Assembly: GCA_009741485.1 (NCBI GenBank)
Contig: CM019217.1
Location: forward strand, 34,171,485 to 34,235,484
DNA: 64,000 nucleotides
Reading direction: 5' to 3'
From: Malurus cyaneus samueli
Lineage: Eukaryota > Chordata > Aves > Passeriformes > Maluridae
Shown piece by piece: positions 1-11,200 of this stretch (positions within the stretch are counted from its first letter, which is position 1; every line of letters starts with the position of its first letter). Below the pieces are notes generated by a model that saw only the letters and a program-made list of their open reading frames with translations, was not told the origin of the DNA and did not search any database. A program made the position numbers and the translations under genes.

Positions 1-3000
1 AATGGAGTGCTGCATACATGCATTTGATAAAGGCTTACAGCAAGGTACTTTTTTGTGTCACAAAAAAAGTAAAAACTGATTACATCTGCTAGGACACAGC
101 AATATTTTTACTATGGTTCTCGTCTTGATTTAAGAATGGTATCCCCCAATTTAGTGCTCTCACTGAGACACTCCAAATCATGTGCCACTCTCGCACCTCT
201 CCCTTCCCTGTCTTCCCACTCTGCAGAGGGCTGGAAAGGGGAATTGGAGACACAAAAGGCAAAGATCATGGATGGCTTGAGATAAGAACCATTTACTGGA
301 AACAGCAATGAGATAAGGAAACAACCAGTAGCAGCAACAATACTAAAAGCGTAAGTGTACAAAAGAGAAAGTGATTCATGTGCAAAAGTGCTCACCATGG
401 TGCTCAACCAGACCCAGCCATGTCACCCTGGGGACCCCCATCTGCTGGGGACCAGCACCACACAACTGCTCCCTCCGGCTTCAGACTGGCACCACGCTTA
501 CTAGAGCAGAAGGAACCCTTCTACTTGGAAGACCCCTTTCCCCCCACCCCTGGCAATGAGGTGAGGTGCTACAGAATGACCTCTGGGTCCTAACCATGCC
601 CCCTCCCAGCAACTGCAAAAATTAACCGTGTCCTGGCCAGTACCATAGCACCCTCGTATTTTGCCCAGCAAATCTCAATTATTTTGTTCTGCTATTAGAG
701 CTTCATGAATCTTCTAATACTATCTGTTTTTGAACAAGTATTATCCTAATATTTTTCAATACAGCATTAAAGTAAACATTTAAAGTTGAAAAGATGGTAA
801 ACTCTTCATCAAGATCATATTCTCCTAATTCCTCTTATTTTTCCTTGAGTTATTATTCTTAAATGTAAAAATCATCCAGCATAATACACCTCAGATGAGT
901 GCATGTATAAATGCAGTATAGGCAAGAAGTCTACAAAGAATATGTTTGCCTCTCTCCAGGTACCAATTTTCTCCTTTCATCCATTTCAGCATGCAGAAAG
1001 CCTAGAGGCACTGCTGAGCACTTTATCTTAAAGTTCTTCAAGACTCTACCATTTGTATAAACTACTGCAATTTTTAAATGTTTTTTTTTTCTCCTCCAGA
1101 CAAATGTAGTAACTTTTACTTAATTTGGGAGGAATCAATATCCATCAACAAAACAAGGAAAATTACTGGTCCTGAACTGTGTCTCAAGATGCAGTAAAGT
1201 TATGAGCAATGATCATAAATTGCCAAGAAGGATGTCTGTACTTGTTCCATGAATATCCAGCTTCAGTAAGATCTAGTGTCCCTGCCCTGAGGCAGTTGCA
1301 CATAGCTGTCATATTGTTTCTTCAAATGAAGTTAAACTATGACTATAAATTATATTATGCCATTCTGAATGGGTAGAGGTATCTACACTGATGGTTTCAA
1401 GTATCTAAAAACAAGAATCTGGGAAGGGAATAAGAACCTTGAAGGAGTTATAGTTTTCAGTACAAACTTATAAAGTAACTTATTTTTTTCAATTATTTTC
1501 CAAATATTTTATTTCTGAATTTAATTAGTGTCTAAGTAAATTCTACTCCAATATTAATCTATAATTTAAGAATTGCAAAAGATCTTTCCTCCATTGGGTA
1601 TAATATTTTGACAAGAAACATTTGGGAAAAAATTTTGAAATGCATTGTTTGTGTACTACACTGAACATTTCGGAACAAATTCATATGATTTTGGATCTTT
1701 CTTTTTCTCCAGTTTTGCTTTCTAACACAAAGAAAACCCTTACTTAATTCCCTGCTTTGCATTACCGGTGTACTTGCTAGGGAGACATTCTAATCCTTCA
1801 GTCAAGCCTTCTCCTAGGAAGGCAAGTTTCTGCTGTAGCCAATTATCTCTACAGAAGGTGCTCACAAATCAATACTTGATACCAGTTTCTTCATACCTCA
1901 TTTGTAGATGGAATTGTTTAACTATCTGTGCATACCTTGGTTTTGGAGTGTGCTCCAAGAGATGCCATGTCTTGTAATGTTTATATGGTCAACTTGAACA
2001 AAACCATGGTGAGGAGTGCAGTCTTGCTTGGAATGGTGTCTGCAAATTTTTCTCCTGATGGCTTAAAATAGTCACACAAGAAGGAATACATCTATGCTCA
2101 AAGCACTCCATGTGATTTGAAGAAGCATATGGACTCTTGATCTGATGTCACTAAAGGAACTGCGAATTTTCACCATTTTTCAATGGGTTATTACTTTCTC
2201 TGACAGAGAAAAGAAGGGGAATCTTCTAGTAAAACATTTCCCTTCAATAAAAAAAAAAAAGTAGATGGATACTGAATACTTAAGAACATAACTTACGAAC
2301 AACAATATTAAGACACAGATTCACTTCCAACAAACCAAAATTAAATTTATAATCTCAAAAGCTCCTGTCACAATTAATGGCAAGATCACAACCATAGGTC
2401 AGAATATCCTTCCAGACAAAATTTTACTACAAAGTGTAAAGTTTGAGGTGACTATGTTCAGCAGCAATATATTGAAAATTATAGTTGGTAATTCCAGGCT
2501 AATCTAAATGACCTTGGTGATAGTCATTGCTCTTGTTAAAAACAAAGTATGCTATGCAAAGAAAAATATTCTGGTAAGAGGACCAACTCACGTCATTGCT
2601 AGTCTACTGAATATTTTCTCAGGATTTAGAAGCTCTAGGATCAATTTTCTCCACTTCCCAGGGGAAGGATGCACCACTGATTGGATTGCTACAGCAGCTT
2701 AAAGAAGCTGCCACATTCTTTTTTTTGAAAAAAAAAAAAAAATTGCTTTGCTTGGATTTCTAATCAAAGGAGCTATTTCACTGCTATGAATCCAAACTGC
2801 AGAGAGGCATCTAGGAATCTCCATTGGCACTTCCAGATAGTACCTGACTGAGCATACAACTGACTCATGTTCTCTGGCATTACTCTCCCCTTATGCTGCG
2901 TAAGGGAAATAGGTGACTGCTTGAAGGTTTGCAGCAGGTGATCCAATAGAAGGAACTGGCATTGTTCCCTGCATGGTTAATGGAGAGAGAGACCTAATGA

Positions 3001-3224
3001 GGCCCCTGCTCTAAATGCCTGTCTGGTGAAGGGCCTACCTATTGCCATTGATTACATAGAGAGTTCAGAATTTCCATCACCTTAGATATATAGTACAGTT
3101 GATGGACCTCAATTATTACTGAATTGTAGGGAGAGTGAATAGCTTGCCTTTCTCCTTTTAAGTCTAACTTCCTTTAACCCTTTGAGCAGCAGAAAAATTC
3201 AGATTTAAAAGAGATTACTGCCTT

Positions 3225-3269
<45 letters not shown>

Positions 3270-5029
3270 CTTTTCCATTAAGTCCAAGAGATTAATACAG
3301 TACAAAGGTCTCTTTGGAAAGAAGTATGATCTTCAGTGTTTCAAAGCAATCCATATCTAATTCCAGATTGAAACTGGCAAAATTACTCTGTTGAAAGCCA
3401 ACACGTCAAACCAGCCAAGATTTTCAAAGGTGTTACTTTTTACATCTCCAGGGAAATCAAGGATTACTATAGAGAATAAGAAGCTACTTTTTCTAAAAGA
3501 GTCGTGTGTTGCTTACAGCCAACCAGCCATTGACAGTTGAAGCTGACAGTTGAAGATAAGAATCTCAGGCTGATGTTGTTATCTGGCTGCTGGATTTGAA
3601 CAGGGTGTGCTTGTATTCTACATATTTCTGTTCTCTTGTGTTGCCATCAGAAAAATCTGGCTTTACTGTTTGATCTAAAACAATATTAAATTGGTCTATA
3701 TTTTAATTGATCTGTATTATTAATATCTGCCATATGATAACAGTCTTCACCAATGCCATTTTCAAAGCTCAATTAAGCGCAAATTTTACTTAGGTATTTA
3801 AACTGAGCACCAATGTCCTAAGATTAAGATACTAATTCAAGGCAGAAAATGCGCATAAACTAAAAAAAATTTTAGCAGTTGGATATCCATAGCTCTACTT
3901 ATGAAAATTAGCCAATTTTATGCCATATGTCCTGTTTCATGAACTGGGACAACAAGACAGGAATTCTGGAAGACTGAACTAAAAAAAGGATTGTATCCTT
4001 TACATAATTCTGGGAAACCTGAAGTTTTAAAAAGAAATGCACTTTCCTGTTTTTATTTTTCTTCTAGTGAGAGCACATAATATACCAAAGCACACTGTTC
4101 TGTCGTATGTTATTATCTGAAGGTAAATATGCAAATACACAAACTAATCAAGAAATGATGCCTGAAAACACCATAGAAAAACAACAGAGGCAGTTGTACA
4201 CAGCTCCAAGAACAAGGGAAAAAAATTATGAGCATATGTAGATTTACTCCATTTTTGTTTCAGAAATAGATTTTACCATTCACTGCAGAAAACTTGCCTT
4301 ATTTGCTATTAATGTACATTAGAATACCCTGATTTTGTTGATGCAAAGGCAGACAAGAAGTAAAAAAATAGTCAAATGTTAAACTTACACTTCAGTGATA
4401 TTTGTTTGTTTTTTGAAATTTTTGAATAATTACATGGGAGAGTTTCTTGTGGACATTGGATTTTTCAAAACCAAAATAAGGTGTGAAAACTTTTGACAGA
4501 ATTACCGCCAAGAAATGTTAAATGGTAATACAGAAAAGGCATTTGCAACAAGGGTAGCCCACCATAACTTTAGTAGAAAATGTGAATTATATTTTATTTC
4601 AGCAAACGTAAGTTAGCCTGATTTATCACCTTCCCTACATGAACAAAAAATATTACTCTTTTAGGAAAAACACATTTTGATTGAACCCAGACAGAAGACC
4701 GGATTTGGGTTGTGTATATAAGAAATAACATTGAGAGTTTTCGACCAGTGTGAGCATTGCGTCACGACCTGTGCATGAGGAAATGGTGTTCAATGTTCTA
4801 CCTTACAACGCAAATTCCTCCAATTTTCTAAGAGATCGAGGAGTTTATTTTGCCTGGTCGTATGCGGAAAAGGAGCATTTTATTTCCGTATATAGTCAGC
4901 TAGTCTGACTGCAAAAATCTATTAAATACCGACTTTTTAAAAGCTGGGACTAATTTCTGATTGTGGAGTAGGTCTTAGAAGGAGATGCACTTACGAGCAT
5001 TTTAGACATAACCAGGAAATTGCCAGGAG
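1..5029. other. NEIL3 upstream intergenic DNA
   Basis: AT-rich DNA with no exon or gene I can recognise on either strand. Open frames here are under 100 codons and show no family resemblance or splice context. It holds a long poly-T run near 3.2 kb and shorter A/T runs. In the human order the next gene on this side is far away, so a gene-poor stretch is expected. Confidence 0.6.
3235..3269. repeat. Poly-T tract (35 T)
   Basis: An uninterrupted run of 35 T, preceded by a second short T-rich run from 3223. No CR1 or SINE body is visible beside it, so it is best called a simple homopolymer. Its length is likely to vary between individuals and reads. Confidence 0.9.
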
Positions 5030-5160
5030 CCAATGAGGTACTTGCGGTCACCAGAAGTTGCCATTCAGTAGGAAATACACCGGATACACCGCGCCGGCTC
5101 TGTGGGGCGGGCCCGGCGGCAGCTCCGCCCCCAGGCGAGCGGGAGATTCGAAGGGCGGCC
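5030..5160 (+). promoter_or_regulatory. NEIL3 proximal promoter with CCAAT box and CHR-like element
   Basis: A CCAAT box sits at 5030-5034 and a TTCGAA hexamer at 5147-5152, nine bases upstream of the NEIL3 ATG, in GC-rich TATA-less sequence. TTYGAA is the consensus of the CHR element that, with CCAAT boxes, drives S/G2/M expression through DREAM, B-MYB and FOXM1. NEIL3 is known as a cell-cycle-regulated gene. The motifs are seen; their use is inferred, and a hexamer can occur by chance. Confidence 0.45.
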
Positions 5161-5259
5161 ATGGTGGAGGGCCCGGGCTGTGCCGACGCTCTGCGCCGAG
5201 CGCTTGCGGGCGGGCCTGCGCGCGGACAGCGCGTGCGGGCCGCGCGGGGCGGCGGCGCT
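5161..5259 (+). CDS. NEIL3: NEIL3 coding exon 1
   Basis: Starts MVEGPGC, the invariant NEIL3 N-terminus. It ends at a GCT|GTAAGG donor in phase 0, matching the phase-0 start of exon 2. After residue 7 the sequence is alanine/arginine/glycine-rich and unlike human NEIL3. The adjacent frame instead contains TLCAERLRA, close to the human TLNGEKIRA. A second phase-0 donor, AGG|GTGGGT after 5382, would give a longer exon. The true exon end and frame are uncertain. Confidence 0.6.
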
Positions 5260-8200
5260 GTAAGGCACGGCAGCGCGGGCGGGCGCGGGCGCGGGATTAG
5301 GGCTAGGGCTAGGGGGCAGCGCGGTCCGGCCCGGCCCGGTCCGGCGGCCGAGACAGGGCGGGGCAGGCCAGCTCCGGCAAGGGTGGGTCACAGCGTTTCT
5401 GCTCCTGGATGTCTGCGGTGGTAAATGACGCCAGGTTTGGATGACAGCCGGCGAGCCGGCAGGTGCCACCGGGGTGCAAGGACTCGGAGCTGGCGGCCGG
5501 AGCTCCGAGCAGGGTGGTTGGTGCTTCCCGAGCCGCGGCTGCCGTGGTCCGTGGGTGGTGGTGGGTGTCATCCGCGAATACTGTCTTTATTCTTCCTTTA
5601 AGTTATGAAACATTATTGTCATCAACATAGTAAGTCTCAGCAGTTGGGGTGTGTAAAGGTGATGCTGAAGCTGTAAAAGCAGCAGCTTTAAGGAATAATA
5701 AGGGAAGTCTTTTAGAATCACTCGTGTTCACTTACGATAAATTTCAAAATATCATGTTGCTTCAGGAGGCATTAAATACAAGGAAAATTGTTAGTAATCT
5801 TATCTTTTCATAAAAACTATGAAATGTACTAAATGTGCTTTGCATGTACTAGACGATCTTTAAGGTCCCTTCCAAACCAAACCATGCCATGATTCTAATC
5901 TATATGAAACATGAGAAAGGTACATGTTGACCTGCAGAAAGAGGGCTTTTACTTCTATAATTTTTTTGAAGCAATTTTTATTAGATCAAGTATCTAAATA
6001 AAGAATGTGACATCTGCTTTCAATGTACTCAGTATGTAATTTTCCTACTAGTTTTTTGCTGTTCATTGATAGCATAAAATAATTCATTAATATAAAGCTG
6101 CTGGAACTTGTGAGACCTTGTAGTGGACAGAGAAATCAGGGTGTCAATAAGGAGGTCTTGTTGATGAGTGTGGAGATGTAGTTGTTTGGTTTTGATTACA
6201 GAGCTAACTAAGATATCTTTTTTCCATGCCTGGTTTTGCTCATCTGTAAAAAACTGTTGCTTGTGTCCCAGGTAAGAATGCTTGCAGGCAGAAAGTTGGG
6301 GAATTTTTACCCACTTTTACTGTATATAAAGCAGTGTAGGAGTCTGTGATTATTAAGGCACAATACTTCAATATACTTCAATGAAACAGTTTAGGAAAGA
6401 ATGTGGTTTAAGATACATCTAAGATAGGTCTTCATATTACTCTTTATAGGTTAATATCTTTTGGGACACAGCTTTGAAGTCAGGAGTTATGCTTCTAAGG
6501 TTTCAATAAGAAATCTCATTCCTTCAAATAGATTCGTGTTCATCACTTTGTGCAGTAAAACTCACCTCAGGGCAGATTCTATTCATTGGAAAATGACTGT
6601 CCTAAGGGTCTTGGACTTCTTAGATTTCACAAGGGCTTCTAACTATGGCCAAAGCCTTGGCCACTGCTGAAGATTACGCTGTTTAGCAGAGTTTGTTCTA
6701 TGATGGGTATAAGGATTTGCCTGGTAACAAAGGGGTATGAATTTGACTTTAAATATTTGAAAAGACCAGTTAGTCTTCCGTCTCAGTCATTTCTTATTTT
6801 GGTTTACTTTAAACAAAACCAAGTGGCTTAAAGTCAAAATAAATTTTGTTGCACAGCAACTGACTTTAATACTTTCATTGGAAAGCATAAACTGTTTACA
6901 TGGGAGAAAAATTTTGCTTTTTTTCATGTTTTTATAACAGACGAAGAGATGCAATGAAAGAAATATTTTTATTTTCCTATTTGACAGAATAATAATCATA
7001 AAGCTTTCTAAATGTATATCATTTCAGGCTAATACAGTGGGAGAGTAGCTCTGAAATGTCACTAACTAGCACAAGGCTTCCTGATTTGCTGGAGTTGCTT
7101 TCATACATATTTGCATTGAGTGCTGTGATTGAAGCACTGATATTTGTATCTGTCTTGCAGTTAGGGCTATGATGACAGTGATCTGCTGCTTGCAGGTTTC
7201 AGCAGGGTCTGGATGGACCTTGGGATGCTATTCAGGGGGACTGTCACAGGTTGAGAAAATGGCTGGAAGAAACTCAAGTTCAGTACTTGCAGGACTTGCA
7301 GAGTCCTGCACTTGGAACCCAAGAGTCTCATGCAACAGCACAGTCCTGGCTGCTGCTCTGATAGAAAATGGCTCTGCATCAAAAAAGGACCTAGTGTTGT
7401 AAAAGCTGAGTCCAAGTCACTAGCATGCCCTTCCAGGGAAGAGGAGCAGCCTCATGCTGGGCTCTGTAGGTTGAGGAGAGTGATTTTTTACCTCTGATCA
7501 GTGCTTGCAAAGTTGCATCTGAGTTTCCAGTTCCCCCATAAGAACAAAGTAACACACTTTCTTGAGTCCCTTGGTGTAATTAGCAAGCTGAAACACGTGG
7601 TGCACAAGGTGAAGCTGGTAGTATTGGGGTTTCATTGCTCTCCTCAGCTACCTGTACGGATATGAAGGAGACAGACTCTTCTTGGAGATGGCAGTGGGTG
7701 AAAAGCAGCAGATGTAGGTGACAATAGGAAAAAATCTTGTTAGGTATTAGGAAAAGATTCCACCACAACAATAGCCAAGCCATGGAACAAGGGCCCAAAG
7801 AGACTGGAGTCTCCCTCCCAGGAGCTGCTCTGAAGTTGACTGGACAAGGCCCTGGGCTCCCTGTCCTTAAGTGTATTCTGCTTTGACCAGGTGTTTGGAC
7901 CAGATAATCTGTAGAGACCCCTCATAATTTCAGTGAATTTTCATGTGCTAAGCAAGAAAATATCACTGCCTGAATCTCACAGTTATCTTGTCCTCTAGTA
8001 ACATCCCACCTGCTGCTCACCTGCTTCTGAGATTAGACTTCAAACCAGCAGGAGGAGAGAGATATCTCTGTTGGTTCAGTGGAGGCTTTTCTGTAATACA
8101 CAATGCCCCATGCAAAACACTGAAAGCAAATTATTAGTGTTTGGAGAAGGATATAGATCTGCAAATGGCAGAATTGACACTGACATGTTTTTAACATTCA

Positions 8201-11200
8201 AACTCTACCTGTTCATTTTACACCAGTCTGAAACTCTTATTATAAATTTATGATTCAAAGGAAAAGGCATCAAATACCCTGATAAAAAAAGATATATTGT
8301 TGCAATTAGGAAAAAAATTGAGCTAAGTTATGATAGCATTGGCAATAGTAACTGCCTCCTGGGCTAATAGTCCCATCGTTTTTAGTAGAATGCTAAAGAG
8401 AAAATAGTTAATGTTGTCCAAGTTGGAAAATTATTCATACAGCTGCTTGCTGAATGTGTTCTGATGCTAGAATCAAAGCAGTATAAATTCTCTTTAATCT
8501 TTGTGTATGTGTGTGTTCTCATTTTTCAGACTGCGGCAAGTAAAGAGAGAATCTCTGGTCACGATTTCCTTGTTGGACATGTTTACAGGGGTGTGGAGAC
8601 ATTGGGAAAGGAACTTTTTATGTATTTTGATCAGAAAGCTTTGAGGTAAGAAGAGAGAAAAAGGCTTCCTATGCATTCAGACTGAATGTATTGGGGGGGT
8701 CATCTTGTTCTTTCAATCAAGAGATTGAAACTGTTACAGAGAAACTTCTCATCAGCCTCTCTGCAGTACAGGAGTACTGGATATAATCACATGTTCAGAT
8801 GATTTACTGCTTTATTTTAAGATTCCATGTAAAGGTATCTGAAAAGGACAGTTATTTTCTGACATGCTTTTTTTCAAAGAGGATTTGTGTTTTCTAGGGA
8901 CAAAACAGTTACAGTGCATGCACGGTAGTGCAAGCAGTGTAGTGCATGCAGATCCCTGCAATACTGTGTGGCGCTAAATAATTCTACAGTGTCACCTTTT
9001 TACTTTAAAACAACAAGAAATTATCAATTCCTTACCACTAGTCATCACTGAATAACAAATCTTTTTCTATCTGTTATTAAAATTAGAATATTTCTGTTTC
9101 AGGACATCAAAGTTAATAAAACACTTTAGAATGAGATTTTATAAATTTCCTAAGGCTTTTGAATGTGAATCTGTAGTTATACTTCAATTATTTTTTCTAT
9201 GCATGAACTGACAAGTTACTAAGATAGTTGTGATTCTAAAAGTTCCTTTTAAACAGTATACTGGATCTTGGTAAATGAAACCATCAGCTATTAATGTGAA
9301 TGCTGTATCTTAAAAACTAACTTTCTGAAAGCATTTTGTGCATTACCATTTGTTATCAAGATACAAGAGTTTGGTTTAAAAAGAAAATTAGTCTAGGTTT
9401 AAAAATAAGTTGGGTAGTTAAGCTTGTCCAGTCACAGCACTTGAGAATTGAAAATGGCTATTTAAGCCTGTATGTGATTGAAACAACTATATCACCTGAA
9501 CTGACTTATAAGAAAAGTATGTTCTTATAAGAACATACGGTTTATGTAACTCATAGCACTATTTTTTTTTACATTTTAAAGAGTTAACTTTAAGACTCTG
9601 CTTAGTAATGTTGTTTTAACTCATTCTGTAAATATTTAAATGTCTGTCCTTCCTGAAACATAAGAAAGGGGCTTAAAGGAAATATAGATCTGATACTGCA
9701 TTTGTTTGGTCACTTATGTAGTTTAATCTGTTAAATTTTCTTGTAACTACAAAATAATCCACTTTTTCTGATATACAATGTAATAGGATATTCCCTTTCT
9801 CTTATGGTTTTTTAGGACTTGATTGTACCAAGTCAATTTGTAATAAATAAAATGTATGAGACAATAGTCAGACCTGTCCTTTGCTCAAGCATAGCTCCTG
9901 GTAGAATATTTTATAAAATGTAAGACCTCTTAAAGCATTAGTAATCTGTAAAATGAATGCTTGAAAGAGTCTATTCTCCACTTTGCCATCTGTGAATTAT
10001 TCAGTTTATTTCTTTTATTAATTTTTAATTGCCCTGCAGGTTTTGCCTTGGTTGTAGGCAAAGAAAAGCAGAAAACAACATATGGCAAATACTAATTACT
10101 TTGTTTATGGCATTACTGGATGTTGCTGTGTTGTGATAACAGTGTTGGCAATATGGAGACTGAAATCCTTCTTTTCATACCAGGTGACTTCTGCCTGATT
10201 TAACACAAAACTTTCTGGTCAAGTGGCCTCATTTCTTTCAGCCTCTCTGAAGGTTTAACAATCCATGCTGGAAGGTCAGCATGTCAAGTGAAAAAAATTC
10301 TAAGTGCACCCAAAAATGGTGCAACTTAATGATCAAGTTTGACTTCTGTACAATGAATTATGAAGACTACTCAAAACCAGCTATGTTTTGGAGTGGTTTT
10401 GACTTGGAGAGGGTTCTTTGTTCTCTGGGAATTGAGCAGTGTGTAAGCAAATAGTTTGTTGTTGTGTTACTGGTAATGACTAAAATGAATGTACATACTT
10501 ACTGACTTGGTTAGGTGAGGTTCACAGCTTCTAGAAACAGACTGGTGTAATGTTTGGAAACCATAGTGAAGTTAAAATGCCTATAAAAACTCTCTTTCTT
10601 TCTAAGGATTCACTTCGGTATGAACGGTTCCATGTGTATTAATCCTGATGGAAGCAAAGACAGAAATGGAGCCCAACCAATTCTGGAGATACAGCTTACA
10701 GAAGATACTGTTTGTTTTTTTGATGTGACACTAGAGTATAGGTAAAGCAGAAACTAACCAACCAGTTTGTTTTATATCTTTCATAACAATCTTTTAAGGA
10801 AAATGAAAAATCACCTACAAATTGTTAAGTGCTTGGATGCTATGAGGACAAAATTTTCTAAACATATTTATTGGCATGTCAATTTAATTTTGTTGCTTTT
10901 GTATCAGAGCTTACATACAGTGAAAGTAGTTCTATACCATAGTCTCATTAGATAGTGTCAAGACTAGGAATGAAAGTTTGATTCAATTCTACCCTTAGAT
11001 CTGAAACCTGTTGCTCTGTTAATTTCCATGTAAGTCTCACTTCCTTAACAACGGTAGCAAAAAACCTATTGTGATTACTGGTTTAAAAATTTTATGTTCC
11101 CAAGGTTGGGTTTTGATGGGTTTTTTTTTTTTTTTGGAAGCAAATTTTTATAATTGTTCTAATTTACATTAAGGTGATGTTTATGCCCATTAGCATTGTA

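Larger units (their letters stand above)
5085..5565. promoter_or_regulatory. CpG island over NEIL3 exon 1
   Basis: A sharp rise in G+C and CpG against AT-rich flanks, covering the end of the promoter, coding exon 1 and the first 300 bases of intron 1. Such islands mark constitutively unmethylated vertebrate promoters. Because such GC-rich DNA is hard to sequence, single-base errors are more likely here than elsewhere in the window. Confidence 0.8.
5260..8529 (+). other. NEIL3 intron 1
   Basis: GTAAGG...TTTCAG intron. The first 300 bases are CpG-rich and hold a G-quadruplex motif. Farther in are a short CR1 3' end and a longer decayed CR1, listed separately. I see no further exon; the conserved human segment missing from exon 1 was not found here by reading all frames. 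Confidence 0.75.

Noticed and set aside
5020..5160. Upstream in-frame ATG at 5020 as the NEIL3 start
   Set aside because: It would bury Val2, which must be the N-terminal nucleophile. The 47 extra residues look like translated promoter, and the MVEGP start is the family standard.
5065..5571. A 168-codon open frame on the - strand opposite NEIL3 exon 1
   Set aside because: Proline/alanine/arginine-rich translation of a CpG island, where stops are rare by composition. There is no domain and it is antisense to a known exon.
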